Below, in pieces: positions 1-8,649 of a stretch of DNA of 64,000 nt (its first letter is position 1; the number at the start of each line of letters is the position of its first letter). Origin of the DNA: Chelatococcus caeni (GTDB taxonomy: Bacteria; Pseudomonadota; Alphaproteobacteria; Rhizobiales; Beijerinckiaceae); contig NZ_JACIEN010000003.1 of NCBI RefSeq assembly GCF_014196925.1, positions 496,001 through 560,000 of the forward strand. Reading direction: 5' to 3'. Position numbers and translations under genes: made by a program. Below the pieces are notes generated by a model. The model ran no database searches. It worked only from the letters and a program-made list of their open reading frames with translations, and was not told the DNA's origin.

Positions 1-567
1 GGCCGCAAGGTCAAGATCGCCGCCGCCGTTCTGGGCCTCTCCGACCGTATCGAGATCGTGCCGGCCGACACGACCGACCCGGGCGATTCGCTGCGCCGGC
101 AGAACCCGCTCGGCAAGATCCCGGCCCTCGTCCTCGAGGATGGACGCGTCCTCTATGATTCGCGCGTCATCGCGGAATATCTCGACCACCTCGCCGGCGG
201 CGGCCTCTATCCCGCGGGTGAGAAGCGCTTCGATGCGCTTGTCCGCCAGGCGCTCGCCGATGGCATCATGGATGCCGCCATCCTGCAGGTCTACGAGAGC
301 CGCTTCCGCGGCCCGGACAAGCACGAGCCGAAGTGGGTGGAACACCAGGCCGGCAAGGTCGCGCGCGCCCTCGCCTCGGTTGCCGCCGCCCCGCCGAGCC
401 TCGCCGCCGGCCTCGACATCGGCCATGTCGCGCTGGCCTGTGCCCTCGGCTATCTCGACCTGCGCTTCGGCGGCGCCTGGCGCAACGAGCATCCGGCACT
501 CGTCGCCTGGCTCGACGACTTCGCGGAGCGCGTCCCCGCCTTCGAGAAGACGAAGGTTTCGGCGTAA
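1..567 (+). CDS. Glutathione S-transferase family protein (5' end missing)
   Basis: The reading frame is open from the first base of the window, so the start lies upstream and about 20 N-terminal residues or more are missing. The visible part reads like a GST: the end of the thioredoxin-like N-terminal domain with the glutathione-site motif NPLGKIPAL, then VLYDSRVIAEYL, where the Ser would bind the gamma-glutamyl group. An all-helical C-terminal domain follows, with the typical ending in which an H-P-A-L segment leads to the final helix. Expected role: cytosolic glutathione conjugation or reduction; the substrate cannot be told. The family is clear, the subclass is not. Confidence 0.85.
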   Translation, partial: GRKVKIAAAVLGLSDRIEIVPADTTDPGDSLRRQNPLGKIPALVLEDGRVLYDSRVIAEYLDHLAGGGLYPAGEKRFDALVRQALADGIMDAAILQVYESRFRGPDKHEPKWVEHQAGKVARALASVAAAPPSLAAGLDIGHVALACALGYLDLRFGGAWRNEHPALVAWLDDFAERVPAFEKTKVSA

Positions 568-640
568 CGCACGCCACGGCCCGGCCTAGACGCTCCGGGG
601 CCGGGCGTTTCACGCTGTGGGTGCGCTGCCGCCCCGGCCA

Positions 641-670
641 ATAAAAAACCCGGCGACCGAAGTCGCCGGG
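641..670 (-). terminator. Intrinsic terminator of the outer-membrane protein gene
   Basis: A perfect 9-bp stem (CCCGGCGAC, 649-657, pairing with 662-670) closes a CGAA tetraloop. Read on the minus strand it is followed by a T-rich tract (complement of 641-648). It lies 31 bases beyond the stop of the minus-strand porin gene, the expected place for Rho-independent termination. It may also help end the convergent GST transcript. Confidence 0.85.
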
Positions 671-701
671 TCGTGAGGAACCGGTGTGAACCGGAAGCCG
701 A

Positions 702-1382
702 CTAGAACTTGTAGTTCAGGCCGGCGCGGACGACCGAGAACTGGGTCTCCGCCTTGTTGGCACCGTAGTAACGGTTGTCGCCGAGGTCGACGTAGAGGTA
801 TTCGGCCTTGGCAGTGATGTTGTTGGTGAAGGCGTACTCGAGACCGGCGCCGAGCGTCCAGCCGACGCTCGTCTCCGACTTCGAGAACGACAGGCCAGCC
901 GTGGCGTCGATGCCCGAGAACTTCGTCTCGCCGTAGGCAAGACCACCCGTCACGTAGATGAGGGCGCGGTCGAAGGCAGCGCCGACGCGGGCACGGACGG
1001 TACCGAAGTACTCGACCTCGCCGCGGCCGGTGCCGATGTTGCCGTTGGCGAACGTCGTGGCGGAGGTGCTGCCCTTGAGGTCGGCGTACTGGATGTCCGT
1101 CTCGAGACCGACGACGAACTGGCCGATCTGGTAGTTGTAGCCGATCTGGCCACCACCGACGAAGCCGTCCGGATCATCGAAGCCCGGAGCCTTCGAGAAC
1201 TCACCCCAGCCGTAGCCGGCGTTCACACCGACGTAGAAGCCGGTCCAGGTGAAGATCGGAACGACCGGAGCCGGAGCGACGGGGGCGACGTTGCGGCTCG
1301 GAAGGTCGGCAGCGAACGCCGCGGCGCCGGAAGCGATGAGGCCGGCAGCAGCAACACCCGCGAGAAGAATCTTTTTCATCAT
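702..1382 (-). CDS. Outer membrane beta-barrel protein, Omp25/RopB-like
   Basis: The 226-residue protein starts MMKKILLAG and has a clear Sec signal peptide with a probable cut after AAAFA. The mature part shows the alternating aromatic/polar strands of an eight-stranded porin (FTWTGFYVGVNAGYGWGEF near the mature N-terminus) and ends RAGLNYKF. A C-terminal Phe is the usual BAM-complex recognition residue. These features match the small Omp25/Omp31-type surface proteins that are abundant in Brucella, Bartonella and rhizobia. A strong Shine-Dalgarno (AAGGAG on the minus strand, about 1386-1392) and a strong terminator suggest high expression. Two adjacent ATG codons are possible starts; the first is used here. 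Confidence 0.9.
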   Translation of the reverse strand: MMKKILLAGVAAAGLIASGAAAFAADLPSRNVAPVAPAPVVPIFTWTGFYVGVNAGYGWGEFSKAPGFDDPDGFVGGGQIGYNYQIGQFVVGLETDIQYADLKGSTSATTFANGNIGTGRGEVEYFGTVRARVGAAFDRALIYVTGGLAYGETKFSGIDATAGLSFSKSETSVGWTLGAGLEYAFTNNITAKAEYLYVDLGDNRYYGANKAETQFSVVRAGLNYKF

Positions 1383-1968
1383 TTAACTCCTTAATGCTTC
1401 CCACGGACCGCGGCCCGCCCGGAAGTTGCATCCTTCTAACCGAACCTCTCCCGGCTGTCTGTTGCTGCGCCGCCACAGGCCCCTTCGGCGACTATGGCTG
1501 AAAAGTGACGGAAGCCGGGAGAAATGTGGGACCACCTTAAGGCAGGCGGCGCAAGGGCGGCTGGCACCTTCCGCGCGAACGCATCAACCTATTGTGTTTA
1601 TTTCATTTTCGTAGCCGGACGGCGGTGTTAACCAACCGTTCATCATGCCCTTCTCGACCCCATTCCGGACGTTATGGCGCAGCCTTCGCGGCATGCCTGC
1701 CCGGTTGCTGCATTGCAGCTATGCCTAACGAACACTTAAGAGGCCGCCGCGCGACACTTGTCGCCGGAAATGCCGGCGCGCGAAGCGAGGTGGAAGCGCG
1801 ATCGCTCGCACCGGCATCGCCAGCCCCAACCCCGCTGCCGGCGGGCCGCCGCTTCGCAGGCTCGCGTTGCGCTGAAAAGCGACTCGCAGGGCGGCCTTGG
1901 ACGGCGCGGGAGTCTTGCCGCGCGCGCACCCGCGTGCCAAAGGCAGGCTGGAACTCAGGGTGTGACAC
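1383..1968. other. 586-base intergenic region, no gene recognised
   Basis: This lies between the porin gene (minus) and the glycosyltransferase gene (plus), so it should hold both promoters. A conspicuously A/T-rich patch at about 1583-1613 stands out from the GC-rich background and would suit a promoter or UP-element for the porin gene. Open frames here show no family resemblance and look like GC-bias artefacts. Confidence 0.5.
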
Positions 1969-2763
1969 GTGAGCCTGCCTCTCTCCATCTTCGTCATCGC
2001 GCATAATGAAGCGGACCGCATCGGCCGAACGCTCGAGGCGGTGCGGCACCTGACGGATGATCTCGTCGTCGTCGATTCGGGCTCGACGGACGCGACCGTC
2101 GCCGTTGCCGAGGCGCACGGGGCCCGCGTCGTCTTCAATCCGTGGCCCGGCTACGGCCCGCAGAAGCGCTTCGCGGAGGACCAGTGCCGCCATCCCTGGC
2201 TGTTCAACATCGATGCGGACGAGGTCGTGCCGCCGGATCTCGCTGCCGAGATCGCGGCTTTGTTCGCCGCCGGCGATCCCGCCGCCGATGCCTATGAGAC
2301 GCGGATCGCCGAGATCTTCCCGGGCGAGGCGGCGCCGCATCGCCTCGCCTACGCCCTGGCGCCGGTCCGGCTCTACCGGCGCAGCATGGGTCGCTATTCC
2401 GATTCGACGGTGCACGACCGGGTCGTGCTCGCCCCCGGCGCGCGCGTGCGCCGGCTCAAGGGCACCATTCACCACTTCTCGGTGCGCTCGCTCGGCGACC
2501 AGCTCGCCAAGCTCAACAGCTACACCGACGCCCAGGCGGACAATCTCGAAGAGCGTGGCGAGCGGGTCTCGATGCTGCGGCTCTACCTCGAATTTCCGGC
2601 AGCCTTCATCAAGGCCTATTTCGGCCGCCGGCACTTCGTGCGCGGGGTCTACGGCTTCATGACGGCGATGAACTTCGCCTTCTACCGCTACCTGCGCGTC
2701 GCCAAGCACATCGAGCGACGCCTGCTCGCCGAGGCCGCCGCGAAGGGTCGGCTCACGAAGTGA
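1969..2763 (+). CDS. Glycosyltransferase family 2, WaaE/KdtX-like
   Basis: A 264-residue single-domain GT-A enzyme with a GTG start. N-terminal SIFVIAHNEADRIGRTL and VVVDSGSTDAT form the nucleotide-sugar site, and IDADE (residues 81-85) supplies the DxD metal ligand. The length and the GYGPQKRFAED segment match the WaaE/KdtX group, which adds glucose to the inner core of lipopolysaccharide at the cytoplasmic face of the inner membrane. The sugar and acceptor are inferred from the family. Its 3' end overlaps the convergent pgeF gene by 11 nt. Confidence 0.85.
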   Translation: MSLPLSIFVIAHNEADRIGRTLEAVRHLTDDLVVVDSGSTDATVAVAEAHGARVVFNPWPGYGPQKRFAEDQCRHPWLFNIDADEVVPPDLAAEIAALFAAGDPAADAYETRIAEIFPGEAAPHRLAYALAPVRLYRRSMGRYSDSTVHDRVVLAPGARVRRLKGTIHHFSVRSLGDQLAKLNSYTDAQADNLEERGERVSMLRLYLEFPAAFIKAYFGRRHFVRGVYGFMTAMNFAFYRYLRVAKHIERRLLAEAAAKGRLTK

Positions 2764-3565
2764 GCGTGATCGCCGCGATCAGCCGGCCGTAGTCCGGCTC
2801 GCCCCGGTGGGTCCCGCGGCGGTAGCTGTAGAAACGGTCCTCATCGGCATAGGTGCACAGGCCGAGGTCGACGAAACGGCCGACGCCGGCCGACGCCATG
2901 CGCGCACCGATGAAGCCCGGCAGGTCGAACATGGCATGGTCCGCCCGCTGCGCAGGCGTGAAGAAGCGCTCATAGGCCGGGTCGGCCGCGTGGAACTGGG
3001 CGACGAATTCCGGCCCGACCTCATAGGCTGATGCGCTGATCGTCGGCCCGAGCACGGCGGTGATGCGCCCGCGCTCCGCGCCGAGCGCCTCCATCGCCAC
3101 GACCACCGCCTCGACGATGCCGGAAAAGGCACCGCGCCAGCCGGAATGGGCGGCGCCGATGACGCGCGCCTCGGGATCGGCGAAGAGCAGCGGCCCGCAA
3201 TCGGCCGTGGAGATGCCGAGGCCGATGCCCGCCACCCGGGTCACGCAGCCGTCGGCCTTCGGCCGCGCATCCGCCGGCCATGGCGCCTCGACGGTCACCA
3301 CGTCCGGCGAATGGACCTGGTGGAGGCCGAGGAGGCTCTCGGCCGGCAGCCCGAGCCGGGCCGCCATGCGGCGGCGGTTCTCGCGCACGGCTGCCGCGTC
3401 GTCGCGCGAGCCGGTGCCGCCGTTGAGCGAGCCGTAGATGCCGCCCGAGACGCCACCACGGCGCGTGAAGAAGGCGTGGCGGATGCCGCCGAGCGCGGCG
3501 AGCGCCTCCGCCTCGATCGCCTCCGCCGTCGCACTGTCCGCAAAGGCCCTGTCCGGTGCGTTCAT
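2753..3565 (-). CDS. pgeF: Peptidoglycan editing factor PgeF (YfiH/laccase-domain)
   Basis: The 270-residue protein carries the YfiH-type multicopper-oxidase-like fold with its His-Cys-His zinc/catalytic set: His85 (HQVHS), Cys123 (STADCGPLLF) and His140 (AAHSGWRGA). E. coli PgeF removes wrongly incorporated L-Ser from UDP-MurNAc peptides; relatives have also been described as polyphenol oxidases or nucleoside-processing enzymes, so the substrate here is inferred. It is the last gene of a tight minus-strand set (lgt, methyltransferase, pgeF). The ATG overlaps the stop of the upstream gene by 4 nt, which argues for translational coupling. Confidence 0.93.
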   Translation of the reverse strand: MNAPDRAFADSATAEAIEAEALAALGGIRHAFFTRRGGVSGGIYGSLNGGTGSRDDAAAVRENRRRMAARLGLPAESLLGLHQVHSPDVVTVEAPWPADARPKADGCVTRVAGIGLGISTADCGPLLFADPEARVIGAAHSGWRGAFSGIVEAVVVAMEALGAERGRITAVLGPTISASAYEVGPEFVAQFHAADPAYERFFTPAQRADHAMFDLPGFIGARMASAGVGRFVDLGLCTYADEDRFYSYRRGTHRGEPDYGRLIAAITLTS

Positions 3566-4674
3566 GGTTCTTCCCCGCTTGCCTCGGCCGGTGTCGTCAG
3601 GCGGTCGAAGCCCGGCAGCATCGGCAGGTCCGGATGCGTCACCGCCATCACCTTGAACAATTCGCCCATCCCGGTGCGCCCGCCCTCCACCAGCCGCTGA
3701 TGCTGGCCGGCAATGGCCCGGGCCTGATCGGGGCTCCCCGAGCGCTGCAGCCGCTCCGCCCGCGTGCCGAGGCCGAGCGCCTCGAGGAACACCCGCTGCG
3801 TGACGGGTCCCTGCAGCACGGCGCCGGCGGCGAGCGCCGCCCGCCCGAGGGCGGCGAAATCCACATGCGCCGTCAGGTCCGCCTCGCCCGGCTCGGCCAG
3901 CGGATCGACCGGCTTGTGATTCTTCATCGCCTGCAGCGTGTCGCCCGGCGCCGTCGCGAGATGGCCGTAGTCGATGGCGAGCAGCGCCCCGCCGTCGGCC
4001 GCGAGCCGCTGGGCGAGGGCGCGCATGATGCCGTGACCGACGAGCGGCACCTCCAGCACCGCCCCCTCCCCCGCCTGCTGCGTGAGGCGCGGCTCCGATT
4101 CCGCCGCAAGACCGAAGACGAGGCGCCCCTCCCCATCGAGGCCCACGAGCCGCTCGCGCCAGACGCCGCCCTGGCGCACGAACTGGCGCACCGGCAGGGC
4201 GTCGAAGAACTCATTGGCGACGATGACGGCAGGCCCCGGCGGCAGGTCCTCGACCCGGTCGTGCCAGTGGAGCGCCGCGACGCGCCCGGCGAGCGAGGCC
4301 TTCTGCGCGGCGCGCAGCACCGGGCTCGTCTCGACGAGATGGACGTCGACCGCTTCGGAGAAGCCGGGCAGCACGCGGCCGGCGCGCAGGAGATCCGCCA
4401 TCAGCGTGCCCCGGCCGGGGCCGAGCTCGACGAGGCGGAGCTTGTCGGGGGCGCCCATCGTCTGCCAGACGGACGCCGCCCACAGGCCGATGAGCTCGCC
4501 GAACATCTGCGAGACTTCCGGCGCCGTGATGAAATCCCCCGCTCGGCCGAAGGGGTCGCGCGTCATGTAATAGCCGTGGCGCGGGTGGCCGAGGGCGAGC
4601 GCCATGAAGCGCTCGACCGAGATCGGCCCCTCGGCGGCGATGATGGCAGCGATCTCGCTCTTGAGCTGGCTCAT
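3562..4674 (-). CDS. Class I SAM-dependent methyltransferase, MidA/NDUFAF7 family
   Basis: The 370-residue protein starts with a helical segment, then DPFGRAGDFITAPEVSQMFGEL, characteristic of the DUF185/MidA family, and a SAM-binding VELGPGRGTLMADLL motif. The mitochondrial homologue NDUFAF7 dimethylates an Arg of complex I subunit NDUFS2; in bacteria the target is less certain. It sits between lgt and pgeF with 4-nt overlaps on both sides, so all three are probably made from one mRNA. The bacterial function is inference only. Confidence 0.88.
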   Translation of the reverse strand: MSQLKSEIAAIIAAEGPISVERFMALALGHPRHGYYMTRDPFGRAGDFITAPEVSQMFGELIGLWAASVWQTMGAPDKLRLVELGPGRGTLMADLLRAGRVLPGFSEAVDVHLVETSPVLRAAQKASLAGRVAALHWHDRVEDLPPGPAVIVANEFFDALPVRQFVRQGGVWRERLVGLDGEGRLVFGLAAESEPRLTQQAGEGAVLEVPLVGHGIMRALAQRLAADGGALLAIDYGHLATAPGDTLQAMKNHKPVDPLAEPGEADLTAHVDFAALGRAALAAGAVLQGPVTQRVFLEALGLGTRAERLQRSGSPDQARAIAGQHQRLVEGGRTGMGELFKVMAVTHPDLPMLPGFDRLTTPAEASGEEP

Positions 4675-5543
4675 GCCGCTGCTCCCGTTCCGCCGGCCGG
4701 CAGCGGCTCGCGCCGCAGGGCCCGCCAGATGAGGAAGAGCCCGGCGGCGAGCAGCGGCAGACTGAGCAGCATGCCCATCGTCACCCCGCCCTCGAGCGCC
4801 GAGACCTCGCGGCCGAAGAGGAAGCCGAGCTGCGGATCCGGCTCGCGGAAGAACTCGCAGACGCTGCGCGCCACCGCATAGCCGGCGGCGAAGACGCCGG
4901 CGACGAGGCCGGGCCGACGAAAGCCGGCGAGGCGCACGACGAGGGCCAGCAGCGCGAACAGGAGGAGCCCCTCCGAAAAGGCCTCATAGAGCTGGCTCGG
5001 GTGGCGCGGCACGGGCCCGCCGCCCGGGAAGATGACGGCATAGGGAAAGTCTGGTGCCGGCCGCCCCCACAGCTCCGCATTGATGAAATTGGCGATGCGG
5101 CCGAAGAAGAGGCCGATGGGCGCCACCGTCGCGGCAAGGTCGAACATGGTCAGGACCGGAAGCCCGCGCCGGCGCGCCAGCACGACGACGCCGAGCGCCG
5201 CCCCGAGAAGGCCGCCGTGGAAGGACATGCCCCCCTTCCACACCGCGAGGATCTCCGCCGGCTGCGCGAGATAGTGCGGCAGGTTGTAGAAGAGGACGTA
5301 GCCGAGGCGCCCGCCGACGACGACGCCGATCGCCGCATAGACGAGCAGATCGTCGAGGTCGGTCTGCGTCGGCCGCCGGTCCATCCCGCCCCACAGGCCC
5401 GGCTTGCGCACGAGGGCGCGCGCATACCACCAGCCACCGAGGAGCCCGGCGATATAGGCGAGCGCATACCAGCGGATGGCGAGCGGACCGATGCTGATGG
5501 CCACCGGATCGATCATGGGGAAGGCGATTGCGAAGGTGGGCAT
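4671..5543 (-). CDS. lgt: Phosphatidylglycerol--prolipoprotein diacylglyceryl transferase
   Basis: This 290-residue multi-pass inner-membrane enzyme moves diacylglycerol from phosphatidylglycerol to the lipobox Cys of prolipoproteins, the first step of lipoprotein maturation. The family signatures are visible: WYALAYIAG in the first helices, MSFHGGLLGA, GRIANFINAELWGRP (the Lgt signature with its key Arg) and HPSQLYEAF. The start was chosen at MPTFAIAFPMID because homology begins there; the frame stays open far upstream but that part resembles nothing. It is the first gene of the lgt-methyltransferase-pgeF operon and diverges from the UbiK-like gene. Confidence 0.95.
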   Translation of the reverse strand: MPTFAIAFPMIDPVAISIGPLAIRWYALAYIAGLLGGWWYARALVRKPGLWGGMDRRPTQTDLDDLLVYAAIGVVVGGRLGYVLFYNLPHYLAQPAEILAVWKGGMSFHGGLLGAALGVVVLARRRGLPVLTMFDLAATVAPIGLFFGRIANFINAELWGRPAPDFPYAVIFPGGGPVPRHPSQLYEAFSEGLLLFALLALVVRLAGFRRPGLVAGVFAAGYAVARSVCEFFREPDPQLGFLFGREVSALEGGVTMGMLLSLPLLAAGLFLIWRALRREPLPAGGTGAAA

Positions 5544-5753
5544 CTCGATCTCGTCAGCGGATCGTCCGGGCGGTCTTCGCGCGACTTTCCCGACCAGGGA
5601 CGCGGCGTCAACCCCGCCGCGGCGGCCCGCGACGACATCACCGGCCATAGCACGGGAAACGGGGCCTGAGTGCGACAATCTTTTCGTGGGAAGGGGCCGC
5701 TCGCACCGCCGCACTTGTGCTATAGCCAAGCCAAACTGCGCGAGGAGGCAGCC

Positions 5754-6032
5754 ATGACCCAGACCACCGGCCGGATTTTCGACGACATCGCCCGCCTCGT
5801 CACCGATGCCGCCGGCATGGCCGAGGGCGCCCGCCGCGAGCTGGAAACCATCGTCCGCGCCCAGATGGAGCGCATGCTCCGCAGCATGGACGTGGTCAGC
5901 CGCGAGGAGTTCGACGCCGTGCGCGACATGGCCGCCGCCGCCCGCGACGAGAACGACCGCCTCGCCGCCCGGATCGCCGAGCTCGAGGCGCGCCTCGCCC
6001 GCGACGAGCAGGACGCGGCGGAGCGGGAATAG
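5754..6032 (+). CDS. BMFP/UbiK-family accessory protein
   Basis: A small 92-residue protein with an N-terminal amphipathic helix (DDIARLVTDAAGMAEG) and a C-terminal charged coiled coil rich in Ala, Arg and Glu. This is the layout of the BMFP (Brucella membrane fusogenic protein) family, which includes UbiK, a helper of aerobic ubiquinone synthesis that forms trimers. A GAGGAGG Shine-Dalgarno precedes the ATG. Divergent from lgt across about 210 bases. The family is clear; a role in ubiquinone synthesis is inferred from the E. coli relative. Confidence 0.88.
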   Translation: MTQTTGRIFDDIARLVTDAAGMAEGARRELETIVRAQMERMLRSMDVVSREEFDAVRDMAAAARDENDRLAARIAELEARLARDEQDAAERE

Positions 6033-6039
6033 GCAAGCG

Positions 6040-6217
6040 GCAGTCGGCAGTCGAGCCGATCGCACGCCGTCGCTTCCAAGAGCAACCTCGTGTCCCGGGC
6101 GCATGCAGCGCAAGCGGAATGCGACCCGGGACCCAGCACAAGAATCTGCCGAAGGCACCTTAGGATGGGCCCGGATGCACCGCAGCATTTCATGCCGCGG
6201 TGCATCCGGGGAACGAG
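6040..6217. repeat. Dispersed intergenic repeat, family A, copy 1 (two hairpins)
   Basis: It fills most of the 306-base gap between the UbiK-like gene and the MFS gene. A related copy lies at 27941-28130. The first hairpin (6093-6131) pairs TCCCGGGCGCAT with ATGCG/CCCGGGA. The second (6170-6210) pairs CCCGGATGCACCGC exactly with 6197-6210 and continues inward as GCAT/ATGC around a TTC loop after one mismatch. Both copies contain the segments GCAGTCGGCAGTCG, CGCATGCAGCG and GCCGAAGGCACCT. No open frame is conserved between copies, so this is a non-coding palindromic repeat. The remainder, 6218-6338, shows nothing recognisable. Confidence 0.8.
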
Positions 6218-6338
6218 CGCGTGCCTGGAGGTAAAGGCGGGCCACGCGCTCTGGCCAGTCCCGCTTGAGCCGGCGGGGCCCGCCCTGGCAAGGGGCGCGG
6301 CAAGCAGGCAAGGAACGGGCGAGACACAGCCGCTTCCG

Positions 6339-7583
6339 TCACCGCTGCAGCGTGAAGGCCCAGAAGAGGAGGGCCACCGCCGCGATGCCGGTTCCTAGCA
6401 GGCAGACGCCGGTCCAGCCCGCATAGGCATATATGGCCGTCGAGGACGAGGAGCCCAGTGCGCTGCCGATCGAATAGAAGACCATGTAGGCGGCGGTGAG
6501 CCGGCTCTGCGCCTCCGGCCGCACACGATAGATGAGGCCCTGGTTGGTCACGTGCACCGCCTGCAGGCCGAAGTCGAGGACGATGACGCCGAGGACCAGC
6601 CACAGGATGGAGTAAGGGAGAAGCGCGATCGGCAGCCACGAGACGAGCATGAGCGCGAGCGCGATCCCGGTGACGCGCTGTCCGAGCCCCCGGTCCGTCC
6701 AGTGCCCGGCCCGCGCGGCGCCGAGCGCGCCCGCGACCCCGGCGAGCCCGAAGAGGCCGATCATCGTGTGGGAGAGCGAATAGGGTGGCGCGCTCAGCGG
6801 CAGAACCAAGGGCGTCAGCAGCGTCGTGATATCCGCAAAGATCAACATGGCGAGAATAGCGCGGACGCGCAGTACCGGTTCCTCGCGGAAGAGCGTGGCG
6901 AGCGAGGCGATGAGCCGCGGATACGGGACGTGGGCGCCCTGCTTCGGCTGTGCCGGGAGGACGCGAACGAGGATTGCGGTGATGACGAGCGTAAGGGCCG
7001 CCGACAGGAGATAGACGGTGCGCCATCCGGAGACGTCGGCAAGAGCGCCTGCGACGGTGCGGGCAAGCAGGATGCCGATGACGATGCCGCTCGTCACCGT
7101 GCCGACAACCGCGCCGCGCTCGTCGGGCCGGGCGAGGCTCGCCGCATAGGCGACGAAAGCCTGCGTGATCACGGCGAAGAAGCCCATGGCCGCCATCGCG
7201 GCGAGCAGCGCGGCTCCGGTCGGGGCGAAGCCGACCGAAAGAAGCGCGAGGACCATCAGGAGGGACTGGATGATCACCAGCTTGCGGCGATCGACGAGAT
7301 CGCCGACCGGCACGAGGAGGATCAGTCCAAGCCCGTAACCGACCTGCGTCGCACCCACGATGAGGCCGACGGTCGCGCGCGGCAGGTCGAGGTCGTCAGC
7401 CATCACGTCGAGAAGCGGATGGGCAAAATAGGCATTGGCGACGGCGAGCCCACTCGCCGTCGCAAAGAGCAGGGCGAGGGCGCGGGAGAGCGGCGCGCCG
7501 GCAGCCGCACCTGTTGCGGTTCCATCGAGGCGCGCACAGGCGCCGGCGGCGCCGGCGGGCGCAGCCGTGTGATCCGGTTGCAT
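6339..7583 (-). CDS. MFS transporter, probable drug/metabolite exporter
   Basis: This 414-residue inner-membrane protein has about twelve hydrophobic segments after a roughly 30-residue polar N-terminus. The loop between helices 2 and 3 carries VGDLVDRRKLV, a form of the MFS motif A (GxLaDrxGrr). A charged loop near residue 210 (VRVLPAQPKQG) separates the two six-helix halves, and VTNQGLIYRVRPEAQSRLTAAYMV matches a common bacterial efflux subfamily. The substrate is unknown. A divergent HxlR-type regulator and inverted repeats in the shared promoter suggest it is repressed until a signal compound appears. Confidence 0.85.
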   Translation of the reverse strand: MQPDHTAAPAGAAGACARLDGTATGAAAGAPLSRALALLFATASGLAVANAYFAHPLLDVMADDLDLPRATVGLIVGATQVGYGLGLILLVPVGDLVDRRKLVIIQSLLMVLALLSVGFAPTGAALLAAMAAMGFFAVITQAFVAYAASLARPDERGAVVGTVTSGIVIGILLARTVAGALADVSGWRTVYLLSAALTLVITAILVRVLPAQPKQGAHVPYPRLIASLATLFREEPVLRVRAILAMLIFADITTLLTPLVLPLSAPPYSLSHTMIGLFGLAGVAGALGAARAGHWTDRGLGQRVTGIALALMLVSWLPIALLPYSILWLVLGVIVLDFGLQAVHVTNQGLIYRVRPEAQSRLTAAYMVFYSIGSALGSSSSTAIYAYAGWTGVCLLGTGIAAVALLFWAFTLQR

Positions 7584-7604
7584 GTCGAGCTCCGTGCGGG
7601 ATGA

Positions 7605-7645
7605 GTTTCAATATGAAACCGATTGATCGATAGCAATATCGGTTT
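7605..7645. promoter_or_regulatory. Operator-like inverted repeats between MFS and HxlR genes
   Basis: Two inverted repeats lie in the 112-base divergent intergenic region. GTTTCA-ATA-TGAAAC (7605-7619) is perfect. AAACCGAT (7616-7623) pairs with ATCGGTTT (7638-7645) across 14 bases. The two share bases, and the region is much more A/T-rich than its surroundings. HxlR regulators bind such dyads as dimers near their own promoters. Binding is inferred, not shown. Confidence 0.55.
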
Positions 7646-7695
7646 TATTATGCAACCGTCATGACGACGGCAGTCACGGGAGCCCGCAGAGCGCC

Positions 7696-8151
7696 ATGGT
7701 CAAGCGCAAGAGTCACAAGGGCGATTATTGTCCGAGCGCCCGCTCGCTCGACGTGATCGGCGACTGGTGGTCGCTGCTGATCGTCCGTGATGCCTTCGAC
7801 GGGCTGACACGCTTCAGCGAATTCCAGAGGAGCCTCGGCATCGCCAGGAATATCCTGGCGACCCGCCTGCGCGCCCTCACGGAGCGAGGCATTCTCGAGA
7901 CCGTGCCCGCCGCCGAGGGCGCCCGCCAGGAATATCGGCTGACCGAGAGGGGGCGCGATCTCTTCCCCGTCATGGTCGCCTTGCGGCAGTTCGGCGAGCG
8001 GCACCTCTTCGCGCCGGGCGAAAAGCATTCGCAGCTCGTCGAACGCGCCACCGGCCAGGCGGTGCGGCTCGACATCCGCACCGAGGATGGGCGCCCGATC
8101 GGCCCGGACGAAGCCGTCATCCTCAAGGTCCCGGAAGCAGGCCAGGCCTGA
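7696..8151 (+). CDS. HxlR-family winged-helix transcriptional regulator
   Basis: The 151-residue protein begins with the family hallmark YCPSARSLDVIGDWWSLLIVRD, including the conserved Cys at position 12 that in YodB/HypR-type members senses electrophiles or disulfide stress. The winged helix follows (FSEFQRSLGIARNILATRLRALTERGIL). HxlR proteins act as dimers on DNA. Its divergent position next to the MFS gene suggests it controls that exporter. Redox sensing by Cys12 is an inference from relatives. Confidence 0.92.
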   Translation: MVKRKSHKGDYCPSARSLDVIGDWWSLLIVRDAFDGLTRFSEFQRSLGIARNILATRLRALTERGILETVPAAEGARQEYRLTERGRDLFPVMVALRQFGERHLFAPGEKHSQLVERATGQAVRLDIRTEDGRPIGPDEAVILKVPEAGQA

Positions 8152-8649
8152 CGTCCGGGCTTGACGGTTTCGCCAGCTGTCGCAGGTCGCGGTTCCGCTT
8201 TCCGGCCTGCGCAAGGCGAGCGGAACGTGAACCGGCCCCCAGCGCAGAGTGAAGGCGGACTGCACACGCCGGCGCCCCGCCTTGCGCTGCAGCATTTACG
8301 CTGCACTGCCACCAATCGCCGAGCGCGTGCATACCGCCGCCCGGCCGCCCCCTTCATCCGTTGTGGACAGGCCGGCGGCACCGGTTGTGGCCCGGGCCCG
8401 AATCTCCGAGCGTTCAAACGTGTTCTGTGCGTCGGGACTCCGGCGCGCTATAGTCGAAGAGAAAGGTGATTCGTCGCAGGCGTTCGGTCTATTCGGATCA
8501 GTGCCTGTAACGAATACGTCGTTGGCGCGATATCTCTTCGAAATATAGCGGCAACGGCGTGGTCGCGTCGCCCGTGTACTGCGTTGCTTCACGGCAGCCG
8601 GGCTCATGGCCGGTTGCCCGAACCGTCCGAGCGAGCCGAGGTATCGGCA
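8152..8649. other. 498-base intergenic region, no gene recognised
   Basis: Between the HxlR gene and the YbjN gene there is no convincing coding frame. GC drops in the second half (about 8440-8560), which contains CTATAGT at about 8448-8454, a possible -10 element for the YbjN gene; no clear -35 was identified. No repeat of family A or B was found here. Confidence 0.45.

Noticed and set aside
4671-6311. Reading lgt as a 546-residue protein
   Set aside because: Homology begins at MPTFAIAFPMID (5543). The upstream part runs through the divergent promoter and the BMFP/UbiK gene on the other strand.
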